From an uncultured Eubacteriales bacterium (lineage in GTDB: Bacteria > Bacillota > Clostridia > Oscillospirales > CAG-272): a stretch of 64,000 nucleotides of DNA. Made by a program: the position numbers and the translations under genes. Positions within the stretch are counted from its first letter, which is position 1, and every line of letters begins with the position of its first letter. Of this stretch, positions 32,205 through 40,875 are shown piece by piece. The notes under the pieces were generated by a model. It was not told where the DNA came from. It made no database searches and worked only from the letters and a program-made list of their open reading frames with translations. The stretch lies in NCBI GenBank assembly GCA_934446065.1, contig CAKSDP010000009.1, positions 17,639 to 81,638 of the forward strand, given 5' to 3'.

Positions 32205-33950
32205 TCAGTTTGCAGCGGGAACAACATCGATCACACGGCAGTGACCGTCAAATGCAGATGCGGTTACGATCTGCGGGATACGGCCGTTGACCATAGTTTC
32301 AAAATCAAAATGGACGTGACCTGCAAGAATTGCGGCAACGGGGCTTGACTCAGCGGTTATCATATCGCACGCGAGCTTTGTATATCTGTTGCCCATGTCG
32401 CACGTGCCGCCGTCACCCATGCAGAGTGCGCCGCCGCCCGGCCAGTTCTCCATAGTGGTGGGATGCATCTCCTCCGTATGGAACGGTATGTGGAGCATAA
32501 GGATGACGGGCTTGCTTGATTTTGTTGCATACTCGAAGCAGCTCTTCAGCTCATTATATGTACGAGCGTCAAAGCCGTAGTTGCTGTTATCGACGGACAC
32601 GACCATAAGATCGTCATACTCAACATAATCAACGATTCCGCTCCAGTCCGGCTGATACTTTGCGAATGTCTCGGCAAATCTTGACTTGTACTGCTTCTTG
32701 AGATCAACGTTGTCGTAGTCGTCGTTCCATCTCCAGTCATGGTTTCCGTATGTGTACATGGTGGGAACGGTGCAGTCGTCGATGATATTTTTCACGATAT
32801 CAAGGTTCGACTTTGAGGGAGAGTCGGTGATGTCACCCGTCATAAGTATGCGGTCCGCACCGACATCCTCGGCATAGCCGAAGAACTCGTCAAGGAAGAG
32901 GTACGACGGCTTGCGGTACATATTCATGATCCAGTTGTTGAGTCGTCCGGCGACGTCGTTTCTGCGGGTCTCGTTCTCCTCGTCATCGTAAATCGTTGTG
33001 ATATGGCTGTCGGTGAGATGCAGGAATCTGTATCCGTTTTTGATCCCGGGGATCTCGAGCGTCGTAAACTTCGGCGTAACGAGAGTCTCGCGGTCACCGA
33101 GCGTACCCGCATATCCCTTTGTAACCGAGAGGTCAAGCTCGGGCGAGATCGAAAGCGATGTAATAAAGTTTATAGCGCCGAGCATTCCGTTATCACTGTT
33201 CGCAGTAAGATAAATATTATCGTTCCACACGCACATGAATGCGTCGGTGTCGGAGAGGTTCTTTACAGCCTCCTCGGAAATGAAGCCATACTCAGTATAG
33301 AGATTTTTACCTATGAATATAAACTTCCTGTCGGAATTCTTGACAGTCTGGACCGTTTTTCCGGTAAGAGCGCTCAGCTTTTCGGCAACGGTGCTGCCGT
33401 AACCGGTGTCATCCTCGTAGATCGCGTAATTCATGTCACCGCCGTCAAGCACGACAAGCTTCAGCTCATCCGCAAGTGTGATATCCCAGCCCGCGACGTA
33501 CTTCAGTACAAGTATTGCATCCGAAACGGTAACGCCGGACTTGCGGTCAACATCGGCTGCGGCTTCGCAGACATCGACATCCCACTGAGCTACAAGCTTC
33601 AGCATATCAATGGCGTCGCCGACTGTGATGCGGCCGTCGCGGTTCACATCGCCGGGGATGAGCACCTTCGCCGAAGCGCTGCCTGCGGTGATCACGGTGT
33701 CGCTCGGGACATTCGCGCTGTCCTCTATCACCTTGCCGTCAGGCGCGGTAAGAGTTACGTCTCCCGCAAACTGACTGCGGACGTCATCTGCCGTGGTCAC
33801 ATCGGTAAAACCGCGGGTATAGCCCGTCGCCTCATCGATCTCGATTCGTGCCGAGCCGGCAAGCTCAAAGCTGTCGACCGCTGCCGCACCGGGAACAAGT
33901 CCGATGAGGAGAGATGCGCATACTAACGCGGAAACAATGCATTTTTTCAT
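32205..33950 (-). CDS. Secreted metallophosphoesterase with N-terminal dockerin
   Basis: 581-residue exported protein. Signal peptide (MKKCIVSALVCASLLIGLVPG), beta-type module (to about 95), type I dockerin (GDVNRDGRITVGDAIDMLKL, then a second loop VDRKSGVTVSDAI with one position lost, about 97-150), a linker domain, and a calcineurin-like phosphoesterase from about 305: LTDSHI, MTGDITD, YGNHDW, LMLHIPFH and AGHVHFD, which supply all metal ligands. It may release phosphate from glycans, phospholipids or nucleotides outside the cell. First gene of the dockerin operon, with promoter at 33987-34015. Confidence 0.85.
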   Translation of the reverse strand: MKKCIVSALVCASLLIGLVPGAAAVDSFELAGSARIEIDEATGYTRGFTDVTTADDVRSQFAGDVTLTAPDGKVIEDSANVPSDTVITAGSASAKVLIPGDVNRDGRITVGDAIDMLKLVAQWDVDVCEAAADVDRKSGVTVSDAILVLKYVAGWDITLADELKLVVLDGGDMNYAIYEDDTGYGSTVAEKLSALTGKTVQTVKNSDRKFIFIGKNLYTEYGFISEEAVKNLSDTDAFMCVWNDNIYLTANSDNGMLGAINFITSLSISPELDLSVTKGYAGTLGDRETLVTPKFTTLEIPGIKNGYRFLHLTDSHITTIYDDEENETRRNDVAGRLNNWIMNMYRKPSYLFLDEFFGYAEDVGADRILMTGDITDSPSKSNLDIVKNIIDDCTVPTMYTYGNHDWRWNDDYDNVDLKKQYKSRFAETFAKYQPDWSGIVDYVEYDDLMVVSVDNSNYGFDARTYNELKSCFEYATKSSKPVILMLHIPFHTEEMHPTTMENWPGGGALCMGDGGTCDMGNRYTKLACDMITAESSPVAAILAGHVHFDFETMVNGRIPQIVTASAFDGHCRVIDVVPAAN

Positions 33951-33986
33951 ATTTTTTCTCCCGTAATGGTATGATTATACAAATAT

Positions 33987-34015
33987 ATTGTATCATACCC
34001 GTCCCGATATGTCAA
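33987..34015 (-). promoter_or_regulatory. Dockerin operon promoter
   Basis: On the minus strand TTGACA (34015-34010), 17 bases, TACAAT (33992-33987). The transcript would start some 35 bases before ATG 33950. Confidence 0.78.
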
Positions 34016-34032
34016 CATATTACGATAAAAGC

Positions 34033-34062
34033 TGCACAAAATAACGATACAGTTTTTCACAA
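34033..34062. promoter_or_regulatory. Half-conserved operator candidate (copy 3)
   Basis: TGCACAAA, 14 bases ending in AGTT, TTTCACAA. The left half-site and the GTTTTT core match the sites at 4531 and 44899; the right half does not. It lies 17 bases upstream of the dockerin -35 box, in the same relative direction as the other two. Confidence 0.3.
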
Positions 34063-34086
34063 TTTTCTCAAATAATATACACAAAC

Positions 34087-34119
34087 AAAAAGTGCAGGGC
34101 GATAATATCGCTCTGCACT
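34087..34119 (-). terminator. Terminator of amino-acid ABC operon
   Basis: AGTGCAGGGCGAT pairs with ATCGCTCTGCACT. On the minus strand it is followed by TTTTTGTTTG. Confidence 0.75.
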
Positions 34120-34145
34120 CGCAGTATCGGCAAATCTGTGCGGCT

Positions 34146-34931
34146 TTACGCCAATATGTCGTCGCTTTTCTGAAGAAATGCCTTTGTTTTGTCGCTCTTC
34201 GGCGATCCGAAGACCTCGTCCGGCGTTCCCTCTTCCTCGATCACTCCGTCCGCCATGAAAATAACCTTATCGGCGACCATACGGGCGAACTCCATCTCGT
34301 GCGTCACCACGATCATCGTCCGGTCCGAGCTTTTCAGATTCTTGATCGCCTTCAGCACCTCTCCGGTAAGCTCCGGATCGAGAGCCGATGTCGGCTCGTC
34401 GAAGCACAGGACGTCCGGACTCATCACAAGCGCACGCGCGATTGCAACGCGCTGCTGCTGTCCGCCGGACAGCTCACACGGATACGCGCCCTCCTTGTGC
34501 GACAGTCCGACTGTCGCAAGAACAGCCGACGCTTCCGCGCGTATCTCCTCCATTATCGCCGCGCGTTCGCTTCTGCGCTTGCCCTTGAGCCTCATAAGAC
34601 TCGGCGCAAGCGTCAGATTCTCCATCACGGTATACTGCGGAAACAGGTTGAACGACTGGAACACAAGCCCAAAGCGGAGTCGCTTTTCGCGTATCTCGCT
34701 CTCGCTGTAACCCTTCGCCGACGCGTCGTATATCACCTCGCCGCCGACGGAGATCTTGCCGCAATCCGGCGTTTCGAGAAAGTTCATGCACCGCAGAAGC
34801 GTAGTCTTTCCGCTTCCGGACGAGCCGATTATCGCCACGACCTCCCCGCGCTCCATCGAAAAATCAATGCCGCGCAGGACCTCGGTCGCGCCGAAGCTCT
34901 TTTTTATACCCGTTATTTCAAGAAATGACAT
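34146..34931 (-). CDS. Polar amino-acid ABC transporter ATPase
   Basis: 261-residue ATP-binding subunit of the GlnQ/HisP group. Walker A IIGSSGSGKTT (about residue 36), Q-loop FNLFPQYTVMEN, signature LSGGQQQRVAIARAL, Walker B VLCFDEPTSALDPE and switch His in VTHEMEFA. ATG 34931 follows GGAGGA. Forms one operon with the permease (17 bases upstream) and the binding protein. It ends at a terminator. Confidence 0.94.
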   Translation of the reverse strand: MSFLEITGIKKSFGATEVLRGIDFSMERGEVVAIIGSSGSGKTTLLRCMNFLETPDCGKISVGGEVIYDASAKGYSESEIREKRLRFGLVFQSFNLFPQYTVMENLTLAPSLMRLKGKRRSERAAIMEEIRAEASAVLATVGLSHKEGAYPCELSGGQQQRVAIARALVMSPDVLCFDEPTSALDPELTGEVLKAIKNLKSSDRTMIVVTHEMEFARMVADKVIFMADGVIEEEGTPDEVFGSPKSDKTKAFLQKSDDILA

Positions 34932-34948
34932 AGTATATCCTCCACGCC

Positions 34949-35593
34949 TCAACCCTTGTAGTAGTTGAATTTCTTCTCCACGTAGCCGAGGAGGAGCGTC
35001 AGAATTCCGTTAAACACGAGATAGAATACGGCTGTATAGAACAGCGGCCACACAAGCCCCTTGAGCTTTATGTAGACCTGCGCGTTCCAGATTATCTCGT
35101 ACACCGAGATGACACGCGCAAGGGACGTATCCTTCACGAGGGTGATGATCTCGTTTCCTATCGGCGGGATGATCCGCTTGATCACCTGGAACAGCACTAC
35201 CTTGAAGAATATCTGCGACTTTGTCATGCCGAGCACCTGCCCCGCCTCGTACTGCCCCTTCGGGATAGCCTCGATGCCGCCACGGTATATCTCCGAGAAA
35301 TAGCACGCGTAGTTTATCACGAACGTGATGATCACCGCCGTGAAGCGCGGGAGCAGCTCCCAGTTCCACAACAGTCCCGGTCCGTAGTAAACCGCGATTA
35401 TCTGAAGCATGAGCGGTGTGCCGCGGATGATCCACACAAATGTCCGGCAAACGGCGCGCACTACGCGGAACCGGCTCATCGTGCCGAAGCAGATCACAAG
35501 TCCGAGCGGCAGAGCAAAAACAAGCGTCAGTCCGAATATTTGCAGGGTCGCGCCGAATCCCCGCAAAAGATCAAGTGTTACTGTCCAAAACAT
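34949..35593 (-). CDS. Amino-acid ABC transporter permease
   Basis: 214-residue HisM/GlnP-type permease with about five membrane segments. Family features: LRGFGATLQIFGLTLVFALPLGL at the start, FVWIIRGTPLMLQI and the EAA loop EIYRGGIEAIPKGQYEAGQVLG. Only one permease gene is present, so it probably forms a homodimer. Partner of the ATPase at 34146 and the binding protein at 35684. Confidence 0.93.
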   Translation of the reverse strand: MFWTVTLDLLRGFGATLQIFGLTLVFALPLGLVICFGTMSRFRVVRAVCRTFVWIIRGTPLMLQIIAVYYGPGLLWNWELLPRFTAVIITFVINYACYFSEIYRGGIEAIPKGQYEAGQVLGMTKSQIFFKVVLFQVIKRIIPPIGNEIITLVKDTSLARVISVYEIIWNAQVYIKLKGLVWPLFYTAVFYLVFNGILTLLLGYVEKKFNYYKG

Positions 35594-35683
35594 CTATGTG
35601 TTCCGCCTTTTCATATCAGTTGATATCGCACAAAATCGGACCGGCACGCAGAAACGTGTCAGTCCGAATCTGTCAGAGATCGC

Positions 35684-36559
35684 TTAGTCTGCGAGGTTGG
35701 ACGTAAGGTTGTCCTTCAGTCCGTACTTCTCGCCGATCGTGTCCATAAATCCGCTGTCGGTCAGCTCTTTTGTGATCTCGTTCACCTTTGCGGTGAGATC
35801 GGAGCCTTTGCGGAAACCGATTCCGTAGTTCTCGCTCGTCATCTCGACGGAGTATCCGAGATCGGCGTAGCTTGTGCCCTCGCCGGTCATCGCCTTAGCC
35901 ATTGTGATGTCGATGACGCACGCATCAACGGAACCGCTCTTCACCTCAAGAAGTGCGTCGGACTGTGCTGAGACGGGAGTGCAGTTAAGTCCTGCCTCCT
36001 CAAGAGCAGCGGCACCAGCCGAGCCGGACTCAGCCGCAAATGTCAGCTCTTTCATGCTTGCAGTGTCGGGATAATCCTTCAGCTTATCGGCAACCATAAC
36101 AACTACCTGTGCGTTCTTGATATACGGATCGGTGCAGTCCATTGCTGCAAGAACATCGTCTGTCAGGGTCATGCCGTTCCATACGCAGTCGATCGCGCCG
36201 GAATTCAGCTCGAAAATCTTGTTGTCCCACTCGATCGGCAGGAACTCAGCGATAACGCCGAGCTTCTCGCATACAGCCTCGGCATACTCGGTATCAAAGC
36301 CCGTCCATTTGCCGGTCGATTTGTCCTGATAGTTCATCGGCTCGTACTCGGTAATGCCGATCACAAGCTTGCCCTTTGCCTTGATCGCGGCAAGATCGCC
36401 GTCACCGTCGGCTGATGTGCCGGTTGCAGCGGATGTACCGGATACTCCCGAGGTGCCGGAAGCGCCGGCGTCGTCGGCGTTATCCTTTGAAGAATTGCAG
36501 GCAGCAAGCGCGAATACGCACATGACAGCCGCAAGAATAAGTGCAATTGTCTTTTTCAT
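35684..36559 (-). CDS. Amino-acid-binding lipoprotein of ABC transporter
   Basis: 291-residue solute-binding protein, family 3. Lipoprotein signal MKKTIALILAAVMCVFALAAC, a Ser/Gly/Asp linker, then the two-lobed domain with LVIGITEYEPMNYQD, KWTGFDTEYAEAVCEKLG and DCVWNGMTLTDD. Residues of the ligand pocket suggest a polar amino acid; the exact one cannot be read. First gene of the operon, behind a near-consensus promoter. Confidence 0.93.
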   Translation of the reverse strand: MKKTIALILAAVMCVFALAACNSSKDNADDAGASGTSGVSGTSAATGTSADGDGDLAAIKAKGKLVIGITEYEPMNYQDKSTGKWTGFDTEYAEAVCEKLGVIAEFLPIEWDNKIFELNSGAIDCVWNGMTLTDDVLAAMDCTDPYIKNAQVVVMVADKLKDYPDTASMKELTFAAESGSAGAAALEEAGLNCTPVSAQSDALLEVKSGSVDACVIDITMAKAMTGEGTSYADLGYSVEMTSENYGIGFRKGSDLTAKVNEITKELTDSGFMDTIGEKYGLKDNLTSNLAD

Positions 36560-36613
36560 TTTATGTTCCTCTCATTTCATCGCTTTAGTGCTTTATCTTA
36601 TTAAAGCATACAT

Positions 36614-36642
36614 ATGATACCACGCCTTCGCGCTTTTGTCAA
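36614..36642 (-). promoter_or_regulatory. Promoter of the amino-acid ABC operon
   Basis: On the minus strand TTGACA, 17 bases, TATCAT, about 55 bases before ATG 36559. Confidence 0.78.
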
Positions 36643-36680
36643 TAGGCTTCGGAAATTTTTTCGGGAAATTTTCCGGACAT

Positions 36681-36715
36681 AAAAAAGTGCGGACGGACAT
36701 ATCCGTTCGCACTTT
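36681..36715 (-). terminator. Terminator after histidine kinase gene
   Basis: AAGTGCGGACGGA pairs with TCCGTTCGCACTT (one mismatch). On the minus strand a T run (TTTTTTATG) follows. Confidence 0.72.
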
Positions 36716-36720
36716 GGGGT

Positions 36721-38154
36721 TCAGGCAAGCGTCATTTCAAACCAAAACGTACTGCCGTGTCCTGGAACCGACGTCACGCCGTATCTCGCGCCGTGCAGCT
36801 CCATCACCTGCCGCACGATCGACAGCCCGAGTCCCGTTCCGGGAACGCCCTTGGTCTTGCGGTCGCGCGCCCGATAATATCTGTCCCAGATGAGTTCGGC
36901 ATCCTCCTTTGAGATTCCCTCTCCGGTGTCGATGACCTCCGTGCGGCATATGCCGTCGGCTGTGATCTGTCTCACGTGCACCGTTTTGTCTTCGCCGGTG
37001 AAATTCAAGGCGTTGTTCACGAGATTGCAGACAGCCTGCATCACGCGGCGCTTGTCGCCCATGACAAACGCGTCCCCGCCGTCGCGCTCATACGTGACGG
37101 TGTATCCCTTGGCTCGCAGCATCTCCGAGTATCTCCGGCACTCCGCCTCCACCTCATCCGTGAGCGAAAAGCGCTCGGTTGACAGCTGCTCCGTTCCGCT
37201 CTCGAGCTTTGTCGCGTCAAGAATGTCGTTCACAAGCCCGCTGAGACGCGCCGATTCGTCTATCACGACCTGCATATTCTCGGGCGTGCGCTCATCGGGA
37301 ATATCACGCATGACCTCGCTGTATCCGGAGATAAGCGTGAGCGGTGTCCGCAGGTCGTGCGATATGTTGGCGATCCGCTCCTTCTGACGGCGGTCGTTCT
37401 TGGAAAGCTCCGACGCCGCATACTTGAGCGTATCGCCGAGATTCTGGATCTCGCTGATACCGCTGCCGGAAAAATTCACGTCGTAGTCACCGACGGCAAG
37501 ACGTTTCGCCTCGCTGCTGAGAGATGCCACCGGGTGTGTGATGTTTTTCGATATCACCACGGCGAGAACCGCCGCGCCGAGGAGCAATAACACCGTTATA
37601 AGCGACAGCTGGACAGTTATCATGGCTGCCGTCGCGCCGACGGGATACGACTCCGTATTGAACAGCATGAGGTACTCTGCCCCGTCGCCGTCGAGTATCA
37701 CGGAATATATCATCGACTCGCCGCCGTCCGAGTTCTCCGTATCGCCGATGAGTCCGGTCACAAGCGTGCCGCCGGCGTTCTTTGTATCGGAGTATATTCT
37801 CGCAAGGTCGTCTGATGAGAGGAATGTGTGTATGAAGCAGTTATTCTTGACGTGCGCACTCGCCGCGGTCGATCCGCGCCCGTCCTTTATTTTGTACACC
37901 GATGCACACACGCCGCTGTCCTGTGCGGCATCGTATACGGCAATGTCAAGATCATCGCCCAAGTCGATCGAGGCGGAGATGTCGCGCACATCGCCGCGCA
38001 GTCGCCGCAGCGTCATCGAACGGTAGAAATTGCCGAGCAACGCCACCTGAAGCACCCAAAGGATCAGAATCACGAAAACGCAGAACAGCGCAAGATACCC
38101 GAACAGCCTGACGCGCAGCGGCAGCGCGTGCCGCTTATTTGATCTCGGTGTCAA
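36721..38154 (-). CDS. Sensor histidine kinase
   Basis: Membrane-bound kinase of about 477 residues. First membrane segment near residue 20-40 (YLALFCVFVILILWVLQVALL), an extracytoplasmic sensor of about 130 residues, second segment (VQLSLITVLLLLGAAVLAVVI), HAMP, H-box RIANISHDLRTPLTLISGYSE, N-box NLVNNALNFTG, and G-boxes DTGEGIS and GTGLGLSIV. I suggest TTG 38154 (GGGGTGGGG upstream; 20-base overlap with the regulator gene); ATG 38196 would add 14 residues but has no ribosome site. Partner is the regulator at 38135. Signal unknown. Confidence 0.85.
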   Translation of the reverse strand: MTPRSNKRHALPLRVRLFGYLALFCVFVILILWVLQVALLGNFYRSMTLRRLRGDVRDISASIDLGDDLDIAVYDAAQDSGVCASVYKIKDGRGSTAASAHVKNNCFIHTFLSSDDLARIYSDTKNAGGTLVTGLIGDTENSDGGESMIYSVILDGDGAEYLMLFNTESYPVGATAAMITVQLSLITVLLLLGAAVLAVVISKNITHPVASLSSEAKRLAVGDYDVNFSGSGISEIQNLGDTLKYAASELSKNDRRQKERIANISHDLRTPLTLISGYSEVMRDIPDERTPENMQVVIDESARLSGLVNDILDATKLESGTEQLSTERFSLTDEVEAECRRYSEMLRAKGYTVTYERDGGDAFVMGDKRRVMQAVCNLVNNALNFTGEDKTVHVRQITADGICRTEVIDTGEGISKEDAELIWDRYYRARDRKTKGVPGTGLGLSIVRQVMELHGARYGVTSVPGHGSTFWFEMTLA

Positions 38155-38824
38155 AACGATACCCCACCCCTCTGAGCGTGACGATATGTCCCGCATATTT
38201 GCCGAGGCTTCGGCGAAGCAGCTTCACATGGGTATCAAGCGTGCGGTCGTCGCCGTAGTAGTCGTAGCCCCACACCTCGCTTATGAGCTTGTCGCGGGAC
38301 AAGGCGATGCCGCGATTCTTCAGCATATAGAAGAAGAGGTCATACTCCTTCGGAGACATCTGCACAGGCTCTCCGTCAACGTACACTATTCTTGCCGTAA
38401 CGTCGGCGACAAGCCCGCCGAGCTCCACCGTCTCATGCTCTGACGTGCCTTCCCCGCCGCCCGATCTCACGCGGCGCATGACGGCGTCGATCCTGAGCAT
38501 CAGCTCCTTCGGCGAAAACGGCTTTACAACATAGTCGTCAGCCCCGCACTCGAACCCGTTGATCTTGTCGTACTCCTCGCCGCGCGCGCTGAGCAGTATC
38601 ACCGGCACGGACGAGGTCCGTCGGATCTCGCGGCAGGCGGAAAACCCGTCAAGCTCCGGCATCATTATGTCAAGGATCACGATATCGAAATCGTTCTTGC
38701 GGCACAGCTCGACCGCCTCCATACCGTCGGCGGCTTCGGTCACGGTGTGACCCTCAAATTTTGCATATTTCACAACGAGACTGCGGATCAGTTCTTCGTC
38801 GTCCGCGATCAGTATTTTATACAT
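38135..38824 (-). CDS. OmpR-family response regulator
   Basis: 229 residues. Receiver with acidic pair ILIADDEEL, phospho-acceptor Asp in FDIVILDIMMPELDG (about 53), LLSARGEEYDKINGFECGADDYV and the Lys in VVKPFSPKEL; C-terminal winged helix with MSPKEYDLFFYMLKN and DDRTLDTHVKLLRRSLG. Encoded directly upstream of and overlapping the kinase gene. The htrA-type gene lies just upstream on the same strand, separated by a terminator, and may be a target. Confidence 0.94.
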   Translation of the reverse strand: MYKILIADDEELIRSLVVKYAKFEGHTVTEAADGMEAVELCRKNDFDIVILDIMMPELDGFSACREIRRTSSVPVILLSARGEEYDKINGFECGADDYVVKPFSPKELMLRIDAVMRRVRSGGGEGTSEHETVELGGLVADVTARIVYVDGEPVQMSPKEYDLFFYMLKNRGIALSRDKLISEVWGYDYYGDDRTLDTHVKLLRRSLGKYAGHIVTLRGVGYRFDTEIK

Positions 38825-38861
38825 CCGTCAACCTCCGGTGTCATTTATATTCATTATTTAT

Positions 38862-38890
38862 ATTATAAACGAAATTCGCTCCGAATACAA
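38862..38890 (-). promoter_or_regulatory. Promoter of the two-component operon
   Basis: On the minus strand TTGTAT, 17 bases, TATAAT, between the htrA terminator and ATG 38824. Confidence 0.65.
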
Positions 38891-38908
38891 GTCAAAAGAG
38901 ATATGTAC

Positions 38909-38945
38909 AAAAGCGGGGGATGATGCGCTCCCGCACCATCCCCGC
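38909..38945 (-). terminator. Terminator after htrA
   Basis: On the minus strand GCGGGGATGGTGC pairs with GCATCATCCCCCGC (one bulge), followed by TTTTGTAC. Confidence 0.72.
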
Positions 38946-38961
38946 GATCTTTCTCCGAATA

Positions 38962-40575
38962 TCAGCCTACGGCTTCGGTTTCGGATGTACGGCCGGAGGA
39001 GTTTCCGTCAAACTCCACCATCTCTTTATCCGGCACATACTCATAGCACTTGACATCGACCTCGGTGAGCTTGCCGTCTCTGTACACGGTGAATTTCAGA
39101 GTATCACCGACGGAGTGAGTTTTGATGAGCGCCTTGAGCGTGGAGAACGATGTGATCTCCTCGCCGTCTACCGCGACGATCCTGTCGCCATACTTCAGGA
39201 CGTTCTCGTTGTAGCCCTCATACAGCTTGCTTACATAAAGTCCCGTGGACTGGCTGCGGAAATATCTGTACGCGGTGTATGCGTCGTCGGCTTCATAGAA
39301 TGCCACTCCGATGTACGCCTTGCCCGTCACATAGCCGTTTTCCATGAGCTTCTTTGCCACGTCATATGCACCGTTTGCGGGGATCGCAAAGCCGAGTCCC
39401 TCGATACCGGAGCCGGAGGACTTCGCATTTACGATACCTACAAGCTCGCCCTTCATATTGAACAGGCCGCCCCCGGAGTTACCGGGGTTTATAGCCGCAT
39501 TGGTCTGAAGCAGATTCATCGTCGTTCCGTCAACGCTGATCTCACGGTCAAGCGCACTGACGATACCGTTCGTCACAGTTCCGCCAAGCTCGCCGAGCGG
39601 ATTTCCTACCGCAATGACCTCCTCGCCGACAGCAAGATTATCGCTGTTGCCGAACACGGCTGCGGTCAGCTCCTCATCGGGAGTGATCTTGATCACGGCG
39701 ATATCGGAATCCGAATCCCTGCCGACAAGCGTCGCATCGTATTCCTTGCCGTTTGTAAGTCTTACTTTAATGGTGTCCGCCACGCTTGACGTTGAGCTGT
39801 TCACGATAACGTGGTTATTTGTAATAATGTAGCCATCCTTCGATATGATGACACCGGAGCCTGCGCCGTCGGTGACGTACTGGAAGAATCCGGTCACCTG
39901 AAACTCGGTCGTGATCTCGACTACGGAATCCTTTACCGCGCTCGCCACTGCCATATATGTGCTGGTGTCGCCGGTCGAGGACACAAGGCTGTCGGTGTTG
40001 ACGGTGCGCTCGACCACCGTGGACGATCCCGAGGGGATCACGGTACTGCCGCCGTTTTGCGACGAATAGAGGTACGCGCCGCCGAATCCTGCCGCCGCAG
40101 AGAAGAGGATGCACGCCGCGCAGGTGATGGCAAGTGCCGCCGCAGATACGCCGCGACGTGCCTTCTTCTGCTTTGCGGGAGGAGCGGGCGGCTCGCCGAA
40201 CGGAGGTCTGTGATCATGCTGGGCATCCGTGCGGAGCGGCGCTCCCGTGTGGGGATCGAATCTCGGTCCATTTGACAGCGGCTCACCCGTCTGAGGATCA
40301 AACTTCGGAGCCGGGTCCGCGTTCAGCGGCTTGCCGGTGTGCGGATCAAAACGCGGAGCGTCGTTTCTCGGATCAAAGCTGCGGCTGACGCCGGAGAAGG
40401 TCTCGCGTCCGTGCTCGCCCATCTGTGCGCCGTTCATGCTGTACTCGCCGCCGTTCTGAGAGGCGGTCGGTGTCTCGGGAGCACCTGTGCTCTCGGCGCG
40501 CACGTCATCCGTTCTCTCTGCGTTCTCGGCGCCTTCATTTTTCTTTTCATCAAAATCATTGTAATTGTTATTCAT
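38962..40575 (-). CDS. htrA: HtrA/DegP-like membrane serine protease
   Basis: 537-residue trypsin-like protease for envelope quality control. ATG 40575 is chosen (AAAGGACAGG upstream); a longer frame to 40602 lacks a ribosome site. The cytoplasmic tail of about 140 residues is polar and holds FDPRNDAPR plus three copies of FDPxTGxPL. One membrane segment follows (about 143-168, AAALAITCAACILFSAAAG). The protease domain has His in ITNNHVIV (about 254), Asp in RDSDSDIAVIKI (about 292) and Ser in NPGNSGGGLFN (about 366), then one PDZ domain. Lies upstream of a two-component system on the same strand. Confidence 0.93.
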   Translation of the reverse strand: MNNNYNDFDEKKNEGAENAERTDDVRAESTGAPETPTASQNGGEYSMNGAQMGEHGRETFSGVSRSFDPRNDAPRFDPHTGKPLNADPAPKFDPQTGEPLSNGPRFDPHTGAPLRTDAQHDHRPPFGEPPAPPAKQKKARRGVSAAALAITCAACILFSAAAGFGGAYLYSSQNGGSTVIPSGSSTVVERTVNTDSLVSSTGDTSTYMAVASAVKDSVVEITTEFQVTGFFQYVTDGAGSGVIISKDGYIITNNHVIVNSSTSSVADTIKVRLTNGKEYDATLVGRDSDSDIAVIKITPDEELTAAVFGNSDNLAVGEEVIAVGNPLGELGGTVTNGIVSALDREISVDGTTMNLLQTNAAINPGNSGGGLFNMKGELVGIVNAKSSGSGIEGLGFAIPANGAYDVAKKLMENGYVTGKAYIGVAFYEADDAYTAYRYFRSQSTGLYVSKLYEGYNENVLKYGDRIVAVDGEEITSFSTLKALIKTHSVGDTLKFTVYRDGKLTEVDVKCYEYVPDKEMVEFDGNSSGRTSETEAVG

Positions 40576-40875
40576 AAATAAAACCTGTCCTTTCCGACTC
40601 ATCGTCCGGTTTTTTATTTTCTGACATGATTATATCGGCCGAATGTGACGGTTATTTGAAGACGTGGGGATTTTTAATTGAAATATAGCTTTTATCCGTG
40701 TGAATCCCGTAAAAACGGGACTTTGGGAACGAAAAGTTAATAAAATTATCAAAATACTATTGCTTTTTTGCCCGGCATATGCTAAAATGTGTAAGCGTGA
40801 ACGTTTTTCCGCTTTATTTTTGCGGATTTTTTTAAGAAGGAAACTTACATAACATAAAATTCGGAGGTATTTTCA
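40576..40875. other. Divergent region between htrA and secG
   Basis: 300 bases without a gene. It has the secG promoter at 40760-40788, a small hairpin TCCCGT-AAAA-ACGGGA near 40708-40721, and on the minus strand TATAAT at about 40632-40637 as possible -10 for htrA, but with no good -35 box. Confidence 0.55.
40760..40788 (+). promoter_or_regulatory. secG-rnr promoter
   Basis: TTGCTT, 17 bases, TAAAAT. The transcript has a leader of about 80 bases before ATG 40876. Confidence 0.65.
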
